Below, one piece after another: positions 12,895 to 23,892 of a DNA stretch of 64,000 bases. This DNA comes from Mauremys mutica. Taxonomy: Eukaryota; Chordata; Testudines; Geoemydidae. Numbering within the stretch: position 1 is the stretch's first letter; every line of letters starts with the position of its first letter. The DNA is taken from assembly GCF_020497125.1 (NCBI RefSeq), contig NC_059075.1:110957222-111021221 (forward strand). Reading direction: 5' to 3'. A program made the translations under genes and the position numbers. Under the pieces are notes generated by a model. It did not search any database, was not told where the DNA came from, and saw nothing but the letters and a program-made list of their open reading frames with translations.

Positions 12895-14345
12895 ATCCAC
12901 CTAGTCTAGTATTCTAGATTTAAAAGATTAAGGAATTATGATCATTTAGTCTGACCACCTGCATTGCACAGGCCATAACAATCTCACCCAGTGATTCCTG
13001 AAGCAAGCCCAATAACTTGTGGTTGAACTAGATCATATATTTTAGAATGAGATTAGTTCTTTAGGTCAAGCTTGTCATGGTTCCAGCACTGCTCTATACA
13101 AAATAATTCAAAGGAAAGTGAGTTCCTTCCCCTCCTCATCAATAGCATAACCAAACAATGTTGCAAATGTACAGGGCATGGGGAAATGGCGAATGGCATT
13201 CCTTCCTGACTCCTGCTAGCAACCAATTTATGACCTGAAGAATAAGGATTATTATCTTTTGTAACTATTAACTCAGCCAGTGTAATAGCACTGAATGATT
13301 TATTAATGTAAACATCCAATCCTTTTCCTTCCACCCACCCATATTTTACTAAACTACTCGCCTCAGGGAATTCTGTGGGTTGATTATATACAACATAAAA
13401 AGTGTTTCTCCTCTTCTGAACATGCTTTCTTTACATTTCAAGTACACCTCCTGTGCTTGTGTTAAGAGGAAAATGTGGTTGGCCTTCACTATACCGTTCA
13501 TTATTTTAGATACCTCTATCATCTCTCTTCTTAATATCGTCCCTTTCCCAAACCAAATCATGCTAGACTTTTTAATCCCTCTTCATATGAAAGTTCCCTC
13601 CCCCAGTGCTTCTAATCTTTTTCATTACCCTTCTCTGAAATGAGGTGACCACAACTCAATGCTGAATTCATGGTGAAGTCATTCCATCAATTTACATAAT
13701 GGCATTATAAAATTTCCATATGACTCCTCCTTCTACAGCCAAATGTTGTATTTGCTTTATGGAGTGCTGCTGGACATTCAGCAGATGCCTTCATTAAACT
13801 GTCCTCTGTGACGTGTACACCTTTCTCCTGAGAAGTCTCAACTAACTCAGAACCCATCAGTGTGCATGAGTAGTTTTAAATTGTCCCTTCCAGTGTAAAT
13901 TATCTTGCAAGTCAATTCTGAGTTTTACTTGCCATGCTGTTGCCTAATAAACTAATTCTTTTAGGTATTTTTGGAGAATCTCTCACAATCATCCACAATT
14001 TTTATTCTTGTAAATAAGTTTGGGCCTTCCAATAAAACGGTGGCCATCTTGTTATTCACTATTCTATTCCTAATCCTAGAAGCACCTTGCTATTAATGAC
14101 TGTTTCTCAGAATGGAAAAACATTTATTCCTGCTCTTCACTTCCCAGCTCCTAAACAGTTTCTAATCCATGGCAGAATTTTATCATTCAACCTGCAGTTC
14201 CATAATAGTCTATTGTAAGAGATGTCAATAGAAGCCTACTGAACACCTAAAATATTGAATCCAATGCTTCTCCTGGACTCCTTATTTTGTTATCGCTTTT
14301 CAAAAACCCTAGTGGGTTAGAAACATCCAGTTTATCCTTATAACA
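12895..14345 (-). mobile_element. Old CR1 LINE copy, antisense, heavily decayed
   Basis: The segment at 12935-13020 matches the CR1 3' UTR seen at 7170-7290, with TTTAGTCTGACCACCTGCAT against TCTAGTCTGACCTCCTGTAC. Further right, 13440-13720 and 13735-14340 resemble CR1 reverse-transcriptase sequence read on the minus strand, for example CTCTTCATATGAAAGTTCCC and GAAATGAGGTGACCACAACT. No open frame remains. Boundaries are approximate. A separate fragment at 14372-14410 (GCCATACTGGATCAGACCAG) is another CR1-type 3' end. Confidence 0.7.
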
Positions 14346-14962
14346 GCTGTGCTCTTTTGTGGGGGAAACACAGGAATTGCCATACTGGATCAGACCAGTG
14401 GTCCATCAAGGTAAAATCTGAACACAGGAAATGAAGGGCTCGTGTTAACCCCAAACACTGTTACTGTGGCAGTTAGCTGGAATTTCATTAGACTGTCCAG
14501 AGGTGCTCTCGGGAACACGTTTGACAGATGACAACCTATTTGTCTCTGCCTTTTACATCTCGGGCATCCAGACTTTCTAACAATCTCAAAGTCACTTCTG
14601 AAATGTAAACATAATAAAAAAAAATATTCAATTGCCATTAGCTTCCACCTCTGAGGTACCTTTCTCTTTCCCATCCCTTCCCAGCTGAGAGTTCCCTTTT
14701 TTCCTAAATGGTGATTGCTTTGGTAATACCTCTGACCTTGACTTGTGCATGAGAGAGGGGGAGAGAGAACATGTGCAAGAGACACAACTCAAGCCCTGGA
14801 AATCTGTTTATGTATTCTGAGAGCACATCTTCAGAGGGGGGTGACTTGAGAAAGAGGGAAGCATAGTGTGTACGCCAAGGTGAGCACTTCATGACTTATT
14901 TATAAGGGAAGGGGCATAAAAAAATTGCTAAAGGAGAAAGAAGAGAGAAAAATCTGACTTAC

Positions 14963-15037
14963 CTTGTCGGTGTAGACGAAGAACAGAATCACGATGGTGA
15001 GCTCCAGCAGGAATATAATTAACAGCATGATAAAAAA
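14963..15037 (-). CDS. TSPAN4: Tetraspanin-4 coding exon: TM3
   Basis: This is the next exon of the same tetraspanin gene. It is 75 bp and encodes 25 residues in phase 0. It begins FFIMLLIIFLLELTIV and ends LFFVYTDK, a hydrophobic helix with the glutamate typical of tetraspanin TM3, followed by the start of the large extracellular loop. TSPAN4 has a 25-residue segment with the same FF start and YTDK end directly after KENKCLLLT. The acceptor (CTTCTCTTGACAG) lies above 15037 and the donor GTAAGT occupies 14962-14957. The TM3 segment alone would fit TSPAN4 or TSPAN9 equally well. The TDK ending and the preceding exon favour TSPAN4. The cysteine-rich loop exons were not found below this point. 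Confidence 0.9.
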
Positions 15038-15039
15038 CT

Positions 15040-16735
15040 GTCAAGAGAAGAGGGGACAGGGGAAGAAACAAAAACCCAGAAACATCAAAATCTGATTCAT
15101 CTTCCTCCTACTGTACAATAACTACATTCAGCAGGTCATGCATGAAAAGGGGATTTTGTTTTATGGACGACAGGGTACAGAGTTACTGCTTTGAGACCAA
15201 GTGAGGTGTTTGCACCATGCAGCATTGGAAAGCACACACAGGACTAATCAGGGACACAGTATGTGCAGACACACACACAGGCTACTTCTGCTCCTACTAC
15301 CTTCAGTGAGAACAGAGGCTTTTGTTTGTTTGTTTGTTTTGTTTAACCAAATCTTTTCAGTTAATGAAGTGGCATGGACATCTCTATTCTTCTCATTCCA
15401 TACAGGGTGCTTCCCTCTCTAGAACAAGGAAGCCACAGGTCACTCCATTATGGCTACTGGGAAAGTGAAAGGAACATTTAAATGTTTGTGTACAAAGTTA
15501 GCATGAAGCATTCTTCAGGCTAGGTATAAAAATGTCTCAAAAGTTTGAACTGGAAGCTGTCTCATTTATACTTATAGCATTAAAAAAAAATTATTCAGTT
15601 TAGCTTCATGGCTCTGAGGAAACATCCCATCTAATGCCAGAAATGGGATTTATAAAAGTACCTGAATTCCTGGATTACGGATTTCAGGTAGGAGTCTCAA
15701 AAGGGCTCAGCTCTCATTGACCTCAGTGGGAACAGAGGTAGGCCAACACTGAGCACTTCTGAAAATCCCACCTTTTCCGTTTTGTGATGAGAAAAAAAAA
15801 AGTTGCCCCTCCAACTCTAGACAGGCTGTGGTGCAGTCATGGCAGAATGGCCCTGTAGAGTTAAGAGACTGAAGAGAGCTACTAAGCAAGCTAAGCTATC
15901 TTTGTCATCTCCAAGGATTCCCTGCAATAACCAGGCCTGATGCAAAGTCCATTGAAGTAGACAGAAAGAGTCTTATTGATTTCAATGGGCTTTGGAACAG
16001 CCCCTAATTAACAGTTCATGGTGTTATGAAAAGAGGATTATTTAGAAATCACATAAAATCAGGAGGAGGGCATAAGATTGCTCACAGGCTCCACTGCCCC
16101 CTACAAGTTCACACACCTACCTCCCTGCAAGACTAGAATTTTATAACTGAACAGTACGGCTTTGATTGAAACCTCAGTTTCAGAGGTGGGGGGGGGGAAA
16201 TCTACTGCTCCTTTTGCTTCAGCCACTCAGCAGCAAACCTGTAAAACTTCAATGGCTAAAAAAGTGTTATCAGAGCTTTTCTTTGCCTGATGAGTGGAAG
16301 CCAAACCTTTGAACCTATGAATTTCTGTGATAAAATAAAGGGCAGAAGATCTGGAGACAGAAAACAATTTCCCACCAGTACAATGACACACATTTTGTTG
16401 CATTGGGCCCCAAAAGTTTTAAATTATGGTTTATTTTCACTTCTTCGCTGGAATCTAAAGACTAGAGTGACCCTAGTACAGGAATCTACTTTCACCCAGT
16501 TCTGGGTCAGGGCACCCATTCATGGCAGCAACCTCCCAGGCAGACCTCCTTGTCATTATCATCCAGAAATTGGATGAATTGGTGAATACCAGCCCATGTG
16601 TCATTGGTCTTTAATACTGTGATTTCAGACTGCAGCATAGTATTCAGTGAGCAGGGACAAAGTATATCACCATGTACTTGAATGCCCTGGTACTGCAAGA
16701 ACACTCTGTTCCTTGATACCTACCTCTACTGGGAC
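15040..16735. other. Intronic sequence, mostly unassigned
   Basis: No gene was found. A TTTG simple tract lies at about 15320-15342. The stretch at 15700-15775 (TCATTGACCTCAGTGGGAAC) and 15945-16012 (AAAGTCCATTGAAGTAGACA ... TTTCAATGGGCTTTGG) are short fold-back repeats of families seen elsewhere in the window. A G tract lies near 16188. Confidence 0.4.
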
Positions 16736-16739
16736 ATGT

Positions 16740-17330
16740 CACCCCTCATTAGAGATTCTGGCATATCCATAAAATGTATGTGAATTATATTGTGTATGTC
16801 CATAAACTGCACTTTCCCTTTGAGAGTGTAGGGGGTCACCCCACCAAAGCTGGTGAGTAGGTATATCATGGCCACTCCCTATTATTAAGGTAGCCTTACA
16901 CTTCTGATTATAAGAATTTGTTTTCAGTTGCTCATAACTTTTCCTAACTTTGACCATTTTGGCTGAAATTTTCCATGCCAGGTGTCTTGCTCAGGCTGCC
17001 ATCCCCACAGACCAATGATCATGCTCCAGCCTGCAGTGCTGACCAGACTGCACATGTGCTATCCCCCACAGAGCAAATACTCATGCTCCATCCCCTCACA
17101 GATCCTATACATAACAGGACTGTGTATGCTCCAGTCCAGGTGTACAGGGATTCAGAAGAACTTTCCTTATAATGGCTCCTCCCAGCTGCTCCGGGCTGGA
17201 GTGGAGCCAGGTGCCATCACTGAGAGCAAGCAATTTATTCCTTCTGTGCTTTCAATGACCCCTCTGCTGGGACACAGGCACTGTGACAGAGGAAGTTGTC
17301 TGATTCGAATACAGAGAGGATAAAAGCCAG
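16740..17330. repeat. Ancient dispersed repeat, class unknown
   Basis: The part at 16885-16980, with TTCAGTTGCTCATAACTTTT and GGCTGAAATTTTCCATGCCA, closely parallels 26185-26262 (TTCAGTTGCTTATAAAACTA, GGCTGAAATTTTCCATGCCA). Two long matching copies in one window show a dispersed family. I cannot name it. Confidence 0.6.
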
Positions 17331-17660
17331 ACCAGAGGGGGGCGGGAACGTGGAAGGAATAGACTGGGACAAGGTGTCTGTAAAACTGGAAATAGAGTGT
17401 GGTGGGGGAGAGGAACTGGGACTATGTGTGGGGAGGAGTAGACTGGAAGTTGAGGGGTGAGATTAGGATCTAGACAAGGAGTCTGGAGGGGAAGTCTAGG
17501 ATGGGCTGAGTAAGGACACAGGGATGAGAAGCATGAGGAGACGGACCTGGGTAGGTTAAGAGAATGGGACTAGGATAATGACCCAGAAGGGGGTGGGGGA
17601 GGAGACAGGTCAGTAGAAATGGGGCAGAAGGGGCCAAACTTGGGGGAAATGGGCAGAAGT
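17330..17660. repeat. Purine-rich G/A tract
   Basis: About 330 bp are dominated by GGGA, GGAGT and GACTGGGA words (for example GGGGAGAGGAACTGGGACTA) with no strict period. It looks like a degenerate tandem array adjoining the repeat on its left. Confidence 0.5.
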
Positions 17661-17918
17661 GTCTCTGTACACTAGACCAGAGACTTCTCCAGAGCCTGGA
17701 ATGGAACCCAAGATTCCCGAGTCTCTCCTTCCTCTGCTTTCAACAAAAATCTACAAAACCCACTCACAAAGTGTGTGTCTCATCCCATTCTAGGGTTGGT
17801 TCACACAAGGGATGACAACCTACTATTGTTATCATTTATGCTTTTAGCTCAAGTAGCAGAGGTGTGGGTGGTGGATCCACAGGGTGGGTGTCAATACAAC
17901 ACCAACCTGCTGGAATTC

Positions 17919-18100
17919 AGGGATAGCTCAGTGGTTTGAGCATTGGCCTGCTAAACCCAGGGTTGTGAGCTCAATCCTTGAGGGGGCAACGTAAGGATCT
18001 GGGGCAAAAATCAGTACTTGGCCCTGCTAGTAAAGGCAGGGACTGGACTCAATGACCTTTCAGGGTCCCTTCCAATTCTATGAGATAGGTAGATCTCCAT
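17919..18100 (+). repeat. tRNA-derived SINE with a CR1-like 3' tail (Cry-type)
   Basis: The tRNA-like head has an A-box-like TAGCTCAGTGGTTTGAGC (from 17924) and a B-box-like GGTTGTGAGCTCAATCC (17961-17977). The body includes AATCAGTACTTGGCCCTGCT. The tail, GACTGGACTCAATGACCTTT followed by GGTCCCTTCCAATTCTATGA, is the same sequence type as a CR1 3' end. SINEs of this design that share a tail with CR1 are known from cryptodiran turtles, so this is a strong pointer to the host group. Confidence 0.88.
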
Positions 18101-18511
18101 AAAGAATCCCTGCTCTTTAAGTTTGCTTTTAAATAAAAAAAATATTAACAATGTTGCAAAGTCAAAAGATAGGAAATGTCCAACTTAAGGTTGTCTGTGG
18201 AAATCTCATTTGGTTTCCTTATACATCTGCATTACGATACAATCTTTATCAAAAACAGCATGTGATCCTGTAATTACAGGGCCCATGCCACTTTCTGTGC
18301 ACGTGATGGACCTGCTCTTGTGATGAACTGGGGTTTGCGTAGTAAAGGAGGGTGTTGTCTACAGGTTCAATTCTTGAAGTTGGAATGCGTGTAGTGAAAT
18401 GACAGGGGATTGCAGGAAGAGAAAGGATGGTAGGAAGCTGAATGTTGCCCTGGAAGAGTGGTTTACATTTCTGCCTCTGCCACAGAGGTCTCATGTGTAA
18501 GACTGTGAATC

Positions 18512-18850
18512 ATTCTCTGTGACTTTCCGTGACCTCCATGAATTTTGCAGTGCTTGTGTGGCTGACCCCAGGACCACCCCAGCAGCCTGGGAAGCCCCGG
18601 GGCCAGCCACACTGGCCGCTGCTCTGGCAGGCCCAGGCAACTGGTTCCCAGCATTGCCCTGAAGCAGCAGGCCCCCGGGCTGCACCCCAGCGGCAGTCTT
18701 CAGGCATGCCCTCCTCCCAGCAGGTAAGATTTAGTCACGGGTATTTTTAGTAAAATGGACAGGTCATGGGGCCATGACTTTTTGTTTATTGCCCATGAAC
18801 TGTCCATGACTTTTACTAAAAATACCCATGACTAAAATGTAGTCTTACTC
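18512..18850. mobile_element. Fold-back repeat with GC-rich interior
   Basis: The strongest part is 18730-18836. TTTAGTCACGGGTATTTTTA is answered by TAAAAATACCCATGACTAAA, and an inner pair is built on GGACAGGTCATGG and CATGAACTGTCC. The left part (18512-18550, GTGACTTTCCGTGACCTCC) carries related GTGAC words. The middle is GC-rich. It looks like a MITE or composite. Outer boundaries are uncertain. Confidence 0.65.
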
Positions 18851-19162
18851 ATGTGATGCCAGGCAAGTCACTTAAGCCAAACTTTTCAGTGACTATTACT
18901 ACTGTGTAGTCCTCATTTTCTGCAGTTGAGTGTGCTCAGCACTTTTGTAAATTAGTCCCGAGTCTCAGGTTGTCTGCCCAGATACTATGATAAGGGCAAC
19001 ATAAAAATCTATTTAGAACGGAATAGCTCTGTGAACTTTTCAAAGCACAATATGTTAGGATTTCTCTCCATCTCCAAAGCCACAAACAAAACAAAACGAT
19101 GATTTTTCTCCACAAAATAATAGTATTGTTTTAAACAAGGCCTTCAGCCTTATGTCTCTCAT

Positions 19163-19425
19163 GTCTTGTCTCCACTGACAAAACAAGGTACATTTTTACT
19201 ATGGGTTAACTAACGTGCATGAGCTATCCTGCTGTAAAAATATAGTGGAGACAAGGCACTGTAGTTTGACTGCCATGTAGGTGAGGTCAACCTCAGGAAG
19301 GAGGTGCAGTGCTCACCTCGCCTACCTACTCTGTGGTAAACACTGCAGGTACCCTGTCTCCACCTAGGATTTTACAGAAAGGTAACTATTGTGTATTTCT
19401 CACTGTAAAAAGACACCTTTGTAAG
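19163..19425. mobile_element. Palindromic MITE with TGTCTCCAC ends
   Basis: An inner unit at 19163-19257 has ends CTTGTCTCCACT and AGTGGAGACAAG. The sequence to its right (19345-19422) is an imperfect inverted copy of the same unit, with CTGTCTCCACCTAGGATTTT answering TAAAAATATAGTGGAGACAA. The outer limits and target duplications are not resolved. Confidence 0.7.
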
Positions 19426-20289
19426 GAGTGAAAACAATTCCTCAGTGTCCCCCAGATGTAGTGGTATTACAGCTTAACCCTGCACACACTGATCTGATGA
19501 CCATAATCTCAGACACACGCACTGCTCCACCATATTCCTCCACCATACTCCCCCAGAACCTACCGCCACAAACTGATCTGATTTTTTCATTAACTTCCAA
19601 GGTGGAATTAAGTCAAACATGAGAGCCAAGGCAGGATTGGCATATAGCAGACAAGTGTGAGCCTATACAACCCCTGCATGCCCCCTGAAAACCCTCACCA
19701 TTTCTTTTGCAGCTCCTGAACTCGGGTGATAAATAAGAAGAATAAAAAATAAGCTTTGCTGCTGTCCTGTGAGACTACAGGCTGTTGATATAATAAAGAT
19801 TTATGTGCTGAGAAACAACAATCCCAAAGCAAAGTGTTCATGTAGAACTCCATAAAGAAGATTGATCTAACCTTGTAGCTAGAGATACTTCACCACAGCG
19901 CTTGTCAACATGGCAGAGGTTCACAAGGGGGGGTTAAGCCAAAAATAATCCCATGGGCTCTAGGACTCAGTGGGAGTGAAAGAAGGGCAGGAAAAGAGAT
20001 CCCTCCCTCCTTATTTTGCTGCTGCTGCTGCTCCACCCATAATCCAATTCCAGTGCGACTTCTCAGCCCTTCCCCTCCATTTCCTTCACACCCCTCCCTC
20101 ACCACTTCTCCACACAGAACTCAGCTGAGGGAGTAGAGAAGAGGACACTCAATGGGCTGAAAAGGATACTTTGGAGTTGATGCAGCCCCCAAAATTAAGC
20201 ACAGCCAATGTGTGTGGGGAGGAAGGAGAAAACAAAAGGAGGAAGATCCTCACTTGCAACCGCACCCGCAACCGGTGCCAGCTTCCCTC

Positions 20290-20475
20290 ATCCAGCACCG
20301 GGCTATGACTCAGAAGATCTGGGTTTATTTCCTTGCTCTGCCACAGATTCTGTCCAACCTAGGGCACGTCACAATCTCTCTGTGTGTCATGGACCCATCC
20401 GTAAAATGGGGATAATACTTCCCTTCCTCACAGGAGTGTTGTGACGATACATTTAGGAATGTTTTTGAGGCACTC
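20290..20475 (+). repeat. tRNA-derived CORE/MIR-like SINE
   Basis: The order is GACTCAGAAGATCTGGGTTT, then GCTCTGCCACAGATTCTGTC, then CCATCCGTAAAATGGGGATA and the TGTTGTGACGATAC block. Confidence 0.8.
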
Positions 20476-20959
20476 TTACAAGTCTGCTCCAGCCAGCAGG
20501 AAGTTAAATTGTGCTGGGGACAGGTTTGGCCTCTGGCAGCCCCAGGATCAAGAAAAGAGAAACAGGACTGACAGTCACCTTTCTTCAGCTGCATTGAGCA
20601 TGACCTTCGCGCAGTGGGGGGTCTAAACCTTTAAGTCCAGGTGAAAGGCAGTTTGCAGACGACTCTGGATAAACAAATCCTGACTGTTCAGCTTATGTAT
20701 CACTGCTTCCTTCCGAGATATTCATTTCCCCACGTGCACACTTCTGAAATTCAGAAGCCCTCCTATTTGACTACACCTTTTGGCCCTTTCACATTAGATC
20801 TCAGAACGCAGCTGTACTGATTGACTGGCAAGGGTTTTAATTTGCCCTTTGGTAGAAAACTACACTGAAGTAGGATGTTTTTAAAATGTATATGTTAGAT
20901 CAGACACTCAAAAACAGTCACAAGCACTTTATAACAGAAAACAAAGGATTTATAAGAGA

Positions 20960-21195
20960 GGCAGCATGGTCTGGTTTGTTACGCACAGAACTGGGGCTTC
21001 AGAGACCTACAGCCTAATCTTGGCTCTGACACTAATTTGCTGCTGTGTGGCCTGCGACAAGTCACAATCTCTGTTTCCACATCAATAAAAAAAAATTAAT
21101 ATACTTATCTACCTCACCAGGATGCTCTAAGGATTTAGTACGTGACATTTGTATAGAACTTGGAACATGTGAAGTGCTAAGTAGTAGTAGTATTT
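20960..21195 (+). repeat. tRNA-derived CORE/MIR-like SINE
   Basis: It contains TTGGCTCTGACACTAATTTG, then GGCCTGCGACAAGTCACAAT, then the GATGCTCTAAGGATTTAGTA block and a GTAGTAGTAG tail. Confidence 0.78.
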
Positions 21196-21936
21196 CTACA
21201 TATGCTGTCAGAGTCACCCTTATGGTATTAGTGGCCTTTCATCTGAAGATTCATGCCAAAACACTTTTGTTGCACTTCACAGTTCTCTCAGCCATACCAA
21301 AACACAAGATGACTCTCTCATAACATGCAAGGTTCCCCTCCACTCGTGGTACATGCTCATAAAAATTATACCCAGTATATTTTCAGTACACACTATCTGG
21401 AGCATGGTGCGTACCTCTAGGTTTATTAATGTACCTGGTGCTAAAGCATACTGTGATGTTGCACCCCATAATGCTTTGTGGGAATATGCTTATGAATGTA
21501 TATATGACATAACTGGAATATGTTTTATGCTACATATGCCATGTAACATATCTGCAAAGATTATGAGCTACTGAATATATTCATCCTATTTGTATGCATG
21601 TGTCATTTTTGTATTTAAAGTTATGAATATTGGCTGTGTACTTTTTTTAGTTTAAAAGAAGCCTTAGTAAAGCATTTGGTCAGCTTCTTAAGAAAGGAAT
21701 GTGCAAATTAATTGCCCAATCAAGAAACACATAACTGATAATGGATCTTGGAAGACCCCAATCCACATAGGAAGTCTTCCTGGAGATATTCAAGATAGCA
21801 TGTGGGCAATGGCTGCTGCCTGTAAAAACTGAGTCATGCATGGACATGTGACTTGCCCATGTGACTCCAAAACTCCATCTTGGAGCTAAAGTTTGCTTAG
21901 GAAAGAGGACAGGGTCACCACCCACAAGAGAAAGTC

Positions 21937-21944
21937 TATTTAAG
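21937..21944 (+). promoter_or_regulatory. TATA-like box of the solo LTR
   Basis: The sequence is TATTTAAG, about 485 bp into the LTR and about 310 bp before the AATAAA. This spacing is plausible for a U3 promoter and R region. Activity is inferred, not shown. Confidence 0.55.
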
Positions 21945-22249
21945 CCCCTGAGAGCCCCTCCATTTTGTCTTCAGCTGGCTCAAGAGATATCCTTTGGGGG
22001 TAAAGAGGCTACCTGAAAGAAACTGGAACAAAAGACAGTAACCATGGGGGTGTGAGCGATTGCTGGACCCAGACTAGAAGGAGGCTAGTCTGTAAAAGAA
22101 GCTTATTGGAACATCTCTGAGGGTGATATTTCCTCTGTAATCACTTTCTTACTGTATTAGACTTGCGTGTTTTATTTTATTTTGCTTGGTAATTCACTTT
22201 GTTCTTTCTGTTATTACTTGGAACCACTTAAACCCTACTTTTTGTTTTT

Positions 22250-22255
22250 AATAAA
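22250..22255 (+). terminator. Polyadenylation signal of the solo LTR
   Basis: A canonical AATAAA lies inside the LTR on the plus strand, opposite to TSPAN4. It would not terminate the host transcript. Confidence 0.6.
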
Positions 22256-22366
22256 ATCACTTTTTACTTATTAATTAACCCAGAGTATGTATTAATACCT
22301 GGGGGGGAAGGGGAACAGCTGTGCATCTCTCTCTATCAGTGTTATAGAGGGCGAACAATTTATGAG

Positions 22367-22397
22367 TTTACCCTGTATAAGCTTTATACAGGGTAAA
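22367..22397. repeat. Perfect 14-bp hairpin inside the LTR
   Basis: TTTACCCTGTATAA and TTATACAGGGTAAA are exact inverted arms separated by GCT. The hairpin lies 3' of the LTR polyadenylation signal, in the presumed U5 part. Confidence 0.9.
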
Positions 22398-22669
22398 ATG
22401 GATTTATTTGGGGTTTGAACCCCATTGGGAGCTGGGCATCTGAGTGTTGGAGACAGGAACACTTCTTAAGCTGTTTTCAGTTTAGCCTGCAGCTTTTGTG
22501 GGACGTTGTTCAGGCCTGGGTTTGGGTTTGTAGCAGGCAAGCGTGTCTGGCTCAAACCAAACAGTGTTCTGAAGTCCCAAGCTGGCAGGGGAAACGGCTC
22601 AGGGGTAGTTTCAGCACATCAGTTGGCAGTACCCCAGGGGTTTTCTGTGATCCAACCCATCACACATAC

Positions 22670-23790
22670 ATATGTGAACATGTGCACAAAAGCCTGGTGG
22701 ACTATGTAAAGTGAACGTGGCCAACAGCTGACAATAAAGAAAGGCTAGAATGACTAGTTCGGAGTTTGTTGTCCAAGACAAATAAAATGCAAAAAAGGAG
22801 ACAAAGAGCATAAATGAGGGAAAGTAAATCAGATTTTCTGAAATATTTCAGTTTTAATAGCCTAGGGCGTTACTAATAGAGCAACACTGGCACAATGTTT
22901 TATTTTTAAAAAATATAGAAGTACATAGCACCAATGAAGCCAACAGAACTACATCAGAATTTACACCAACTAAGGATCTGCCCCCATGAGTTTCAAGCAA
23001 TCTGCTGAACTAAGAATTGTAACCTGTATTTAGTGCACTAAGCGATTCTCCTGTCAGTAAATACACAAAAATTATTAATTATTTATCCTGAAATATCACC
23101 AACTAGCCTCAATCAGATCAGAGGCCCATTGTGCTAAGTACTCTACAAACACAGAGAATATGACTGTTCCTATTCTTTACAGTTTCAGGCTCCTATCCTG
23201 CAAAGATTCATGCACTAGCTTAAGTGTTTGCAGGATCAGGGTACAGGAGAGAACTTACAATTAATAGTGCCAGGTTGCTGCATTTCTTGTGTAAGCATTT
23301 GAAAAAACCCCACACAGCTATGCACCTACACCCACCCATTATACATACACAAAATAAAACACAGTCTTCAAATTGATACATGTATTGGACTACTGAGTAT
23401 AGAATCTCCTTCAAACACAATATTTGCCCTTTCCAGCACAGGTCACCAGAAGGTCAGCCATCTTTTTTTTTTTTTAATTGGAGTTCAACCTTTCAAATGC
23501 CCCTGTGAGACACGAATGAGAATGTGAAGCAATTGTTCACTATGGCTTGCCATCATCTCTCCCTTTACAACCTCTCAGATCCCAAATTTAAACTATGACC
23601 TTCCCCTTAGAGGTCACCAAAAAGCCTTAAGTCTTCTTGCATTTAAACCATTCACAGGGGTCTTCTGAGCCAAGTTCTTAAAGTCTGGTTTACTCATTCA
23701 TTACACACCTCATTAGGGGAGGGGAAAAAAGAAAAGAAATTTGACATTTCTATCAAACTGTGCGTTACCAAAAGGTCACCGATCTAACTT
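22670..23790. other. Intronic sequence, mostly unassigned
   Basis: No gene was found. The stretch at 22925-22985 carries AATTTACACCAACTAAGGATCTG, a partial copy of the fold-back family best seen at 47768-47853. A T tract lies at 23463-23475. Confidence 0.4.
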
Positions 23791-23892
23791 AGATTGTAAG
23801 CTATTTGGGGAAGGGACTTCTTTTGTCCTGTGTTTGTATAGTGCATCGCACAAAACTGGGGCTTCTTGGCGCTAGGAAAATACAAATAATGA
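23790..23892 (+). repeat. SINE tail fragment
   Basis: AGATTGTAAGCTATTTGGGG, GTTTGTATAGTGCATCGCAC and ATACAAATAATGAATA form the 3' portion of the same SINE found whole at 62530-62795. Confidence 0.75.

Larger units (their letters stand above)
1..14962 (-). other. Sequence 3' of the TM3 exon, inferred intron
   Basis: The TM3 exon ends at a strong donor, so this stretch begins the next intron. I saw no exon for the CCG-containing large extracellular loop or for TM4. The stretch holds the 2.1-kb Harbinger element, a related MITE, a fold-back repeat, SINEs and an old CR1. Confidence 0.7.
21452..22664 (+). mobile_element. Solo LTR of an endogenous retrovirus-like element
   Basis: The element begins TGTGATGTTGCACCCC and ends CCAACCCATCACA, with TG...CA ends that are short inverted repeats. 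A perfect 5-bp target duplication, CATAC, lies at 21447-21451 and 22665-22669. At 1,213 bp it has an LTR-like order, with a TATTTAAG box at 21937-21944 and AATAAA at 22250-22255. No internal viral genes or second LTR are present, so this is a solo LTR left by recombination. The 5-bp duplication would fit ERV3/ERVL-like or Gypsy groups, and the class is not settled. It lies antisense to the host gene. Confidence 0.85.

Noticed and set aside
1..14962. Exons for the large extracellular loop (CCG motif) and TM4
   Set aside because: No minus-strand CCG-containing stretch with splice sites was seen.
17919..17990. A functional tRNA gene
   Set aside because: The head is tRNA-like but continues into a SINE body and CR1 tail, and the stem pairings of a real tRNA are not kept.
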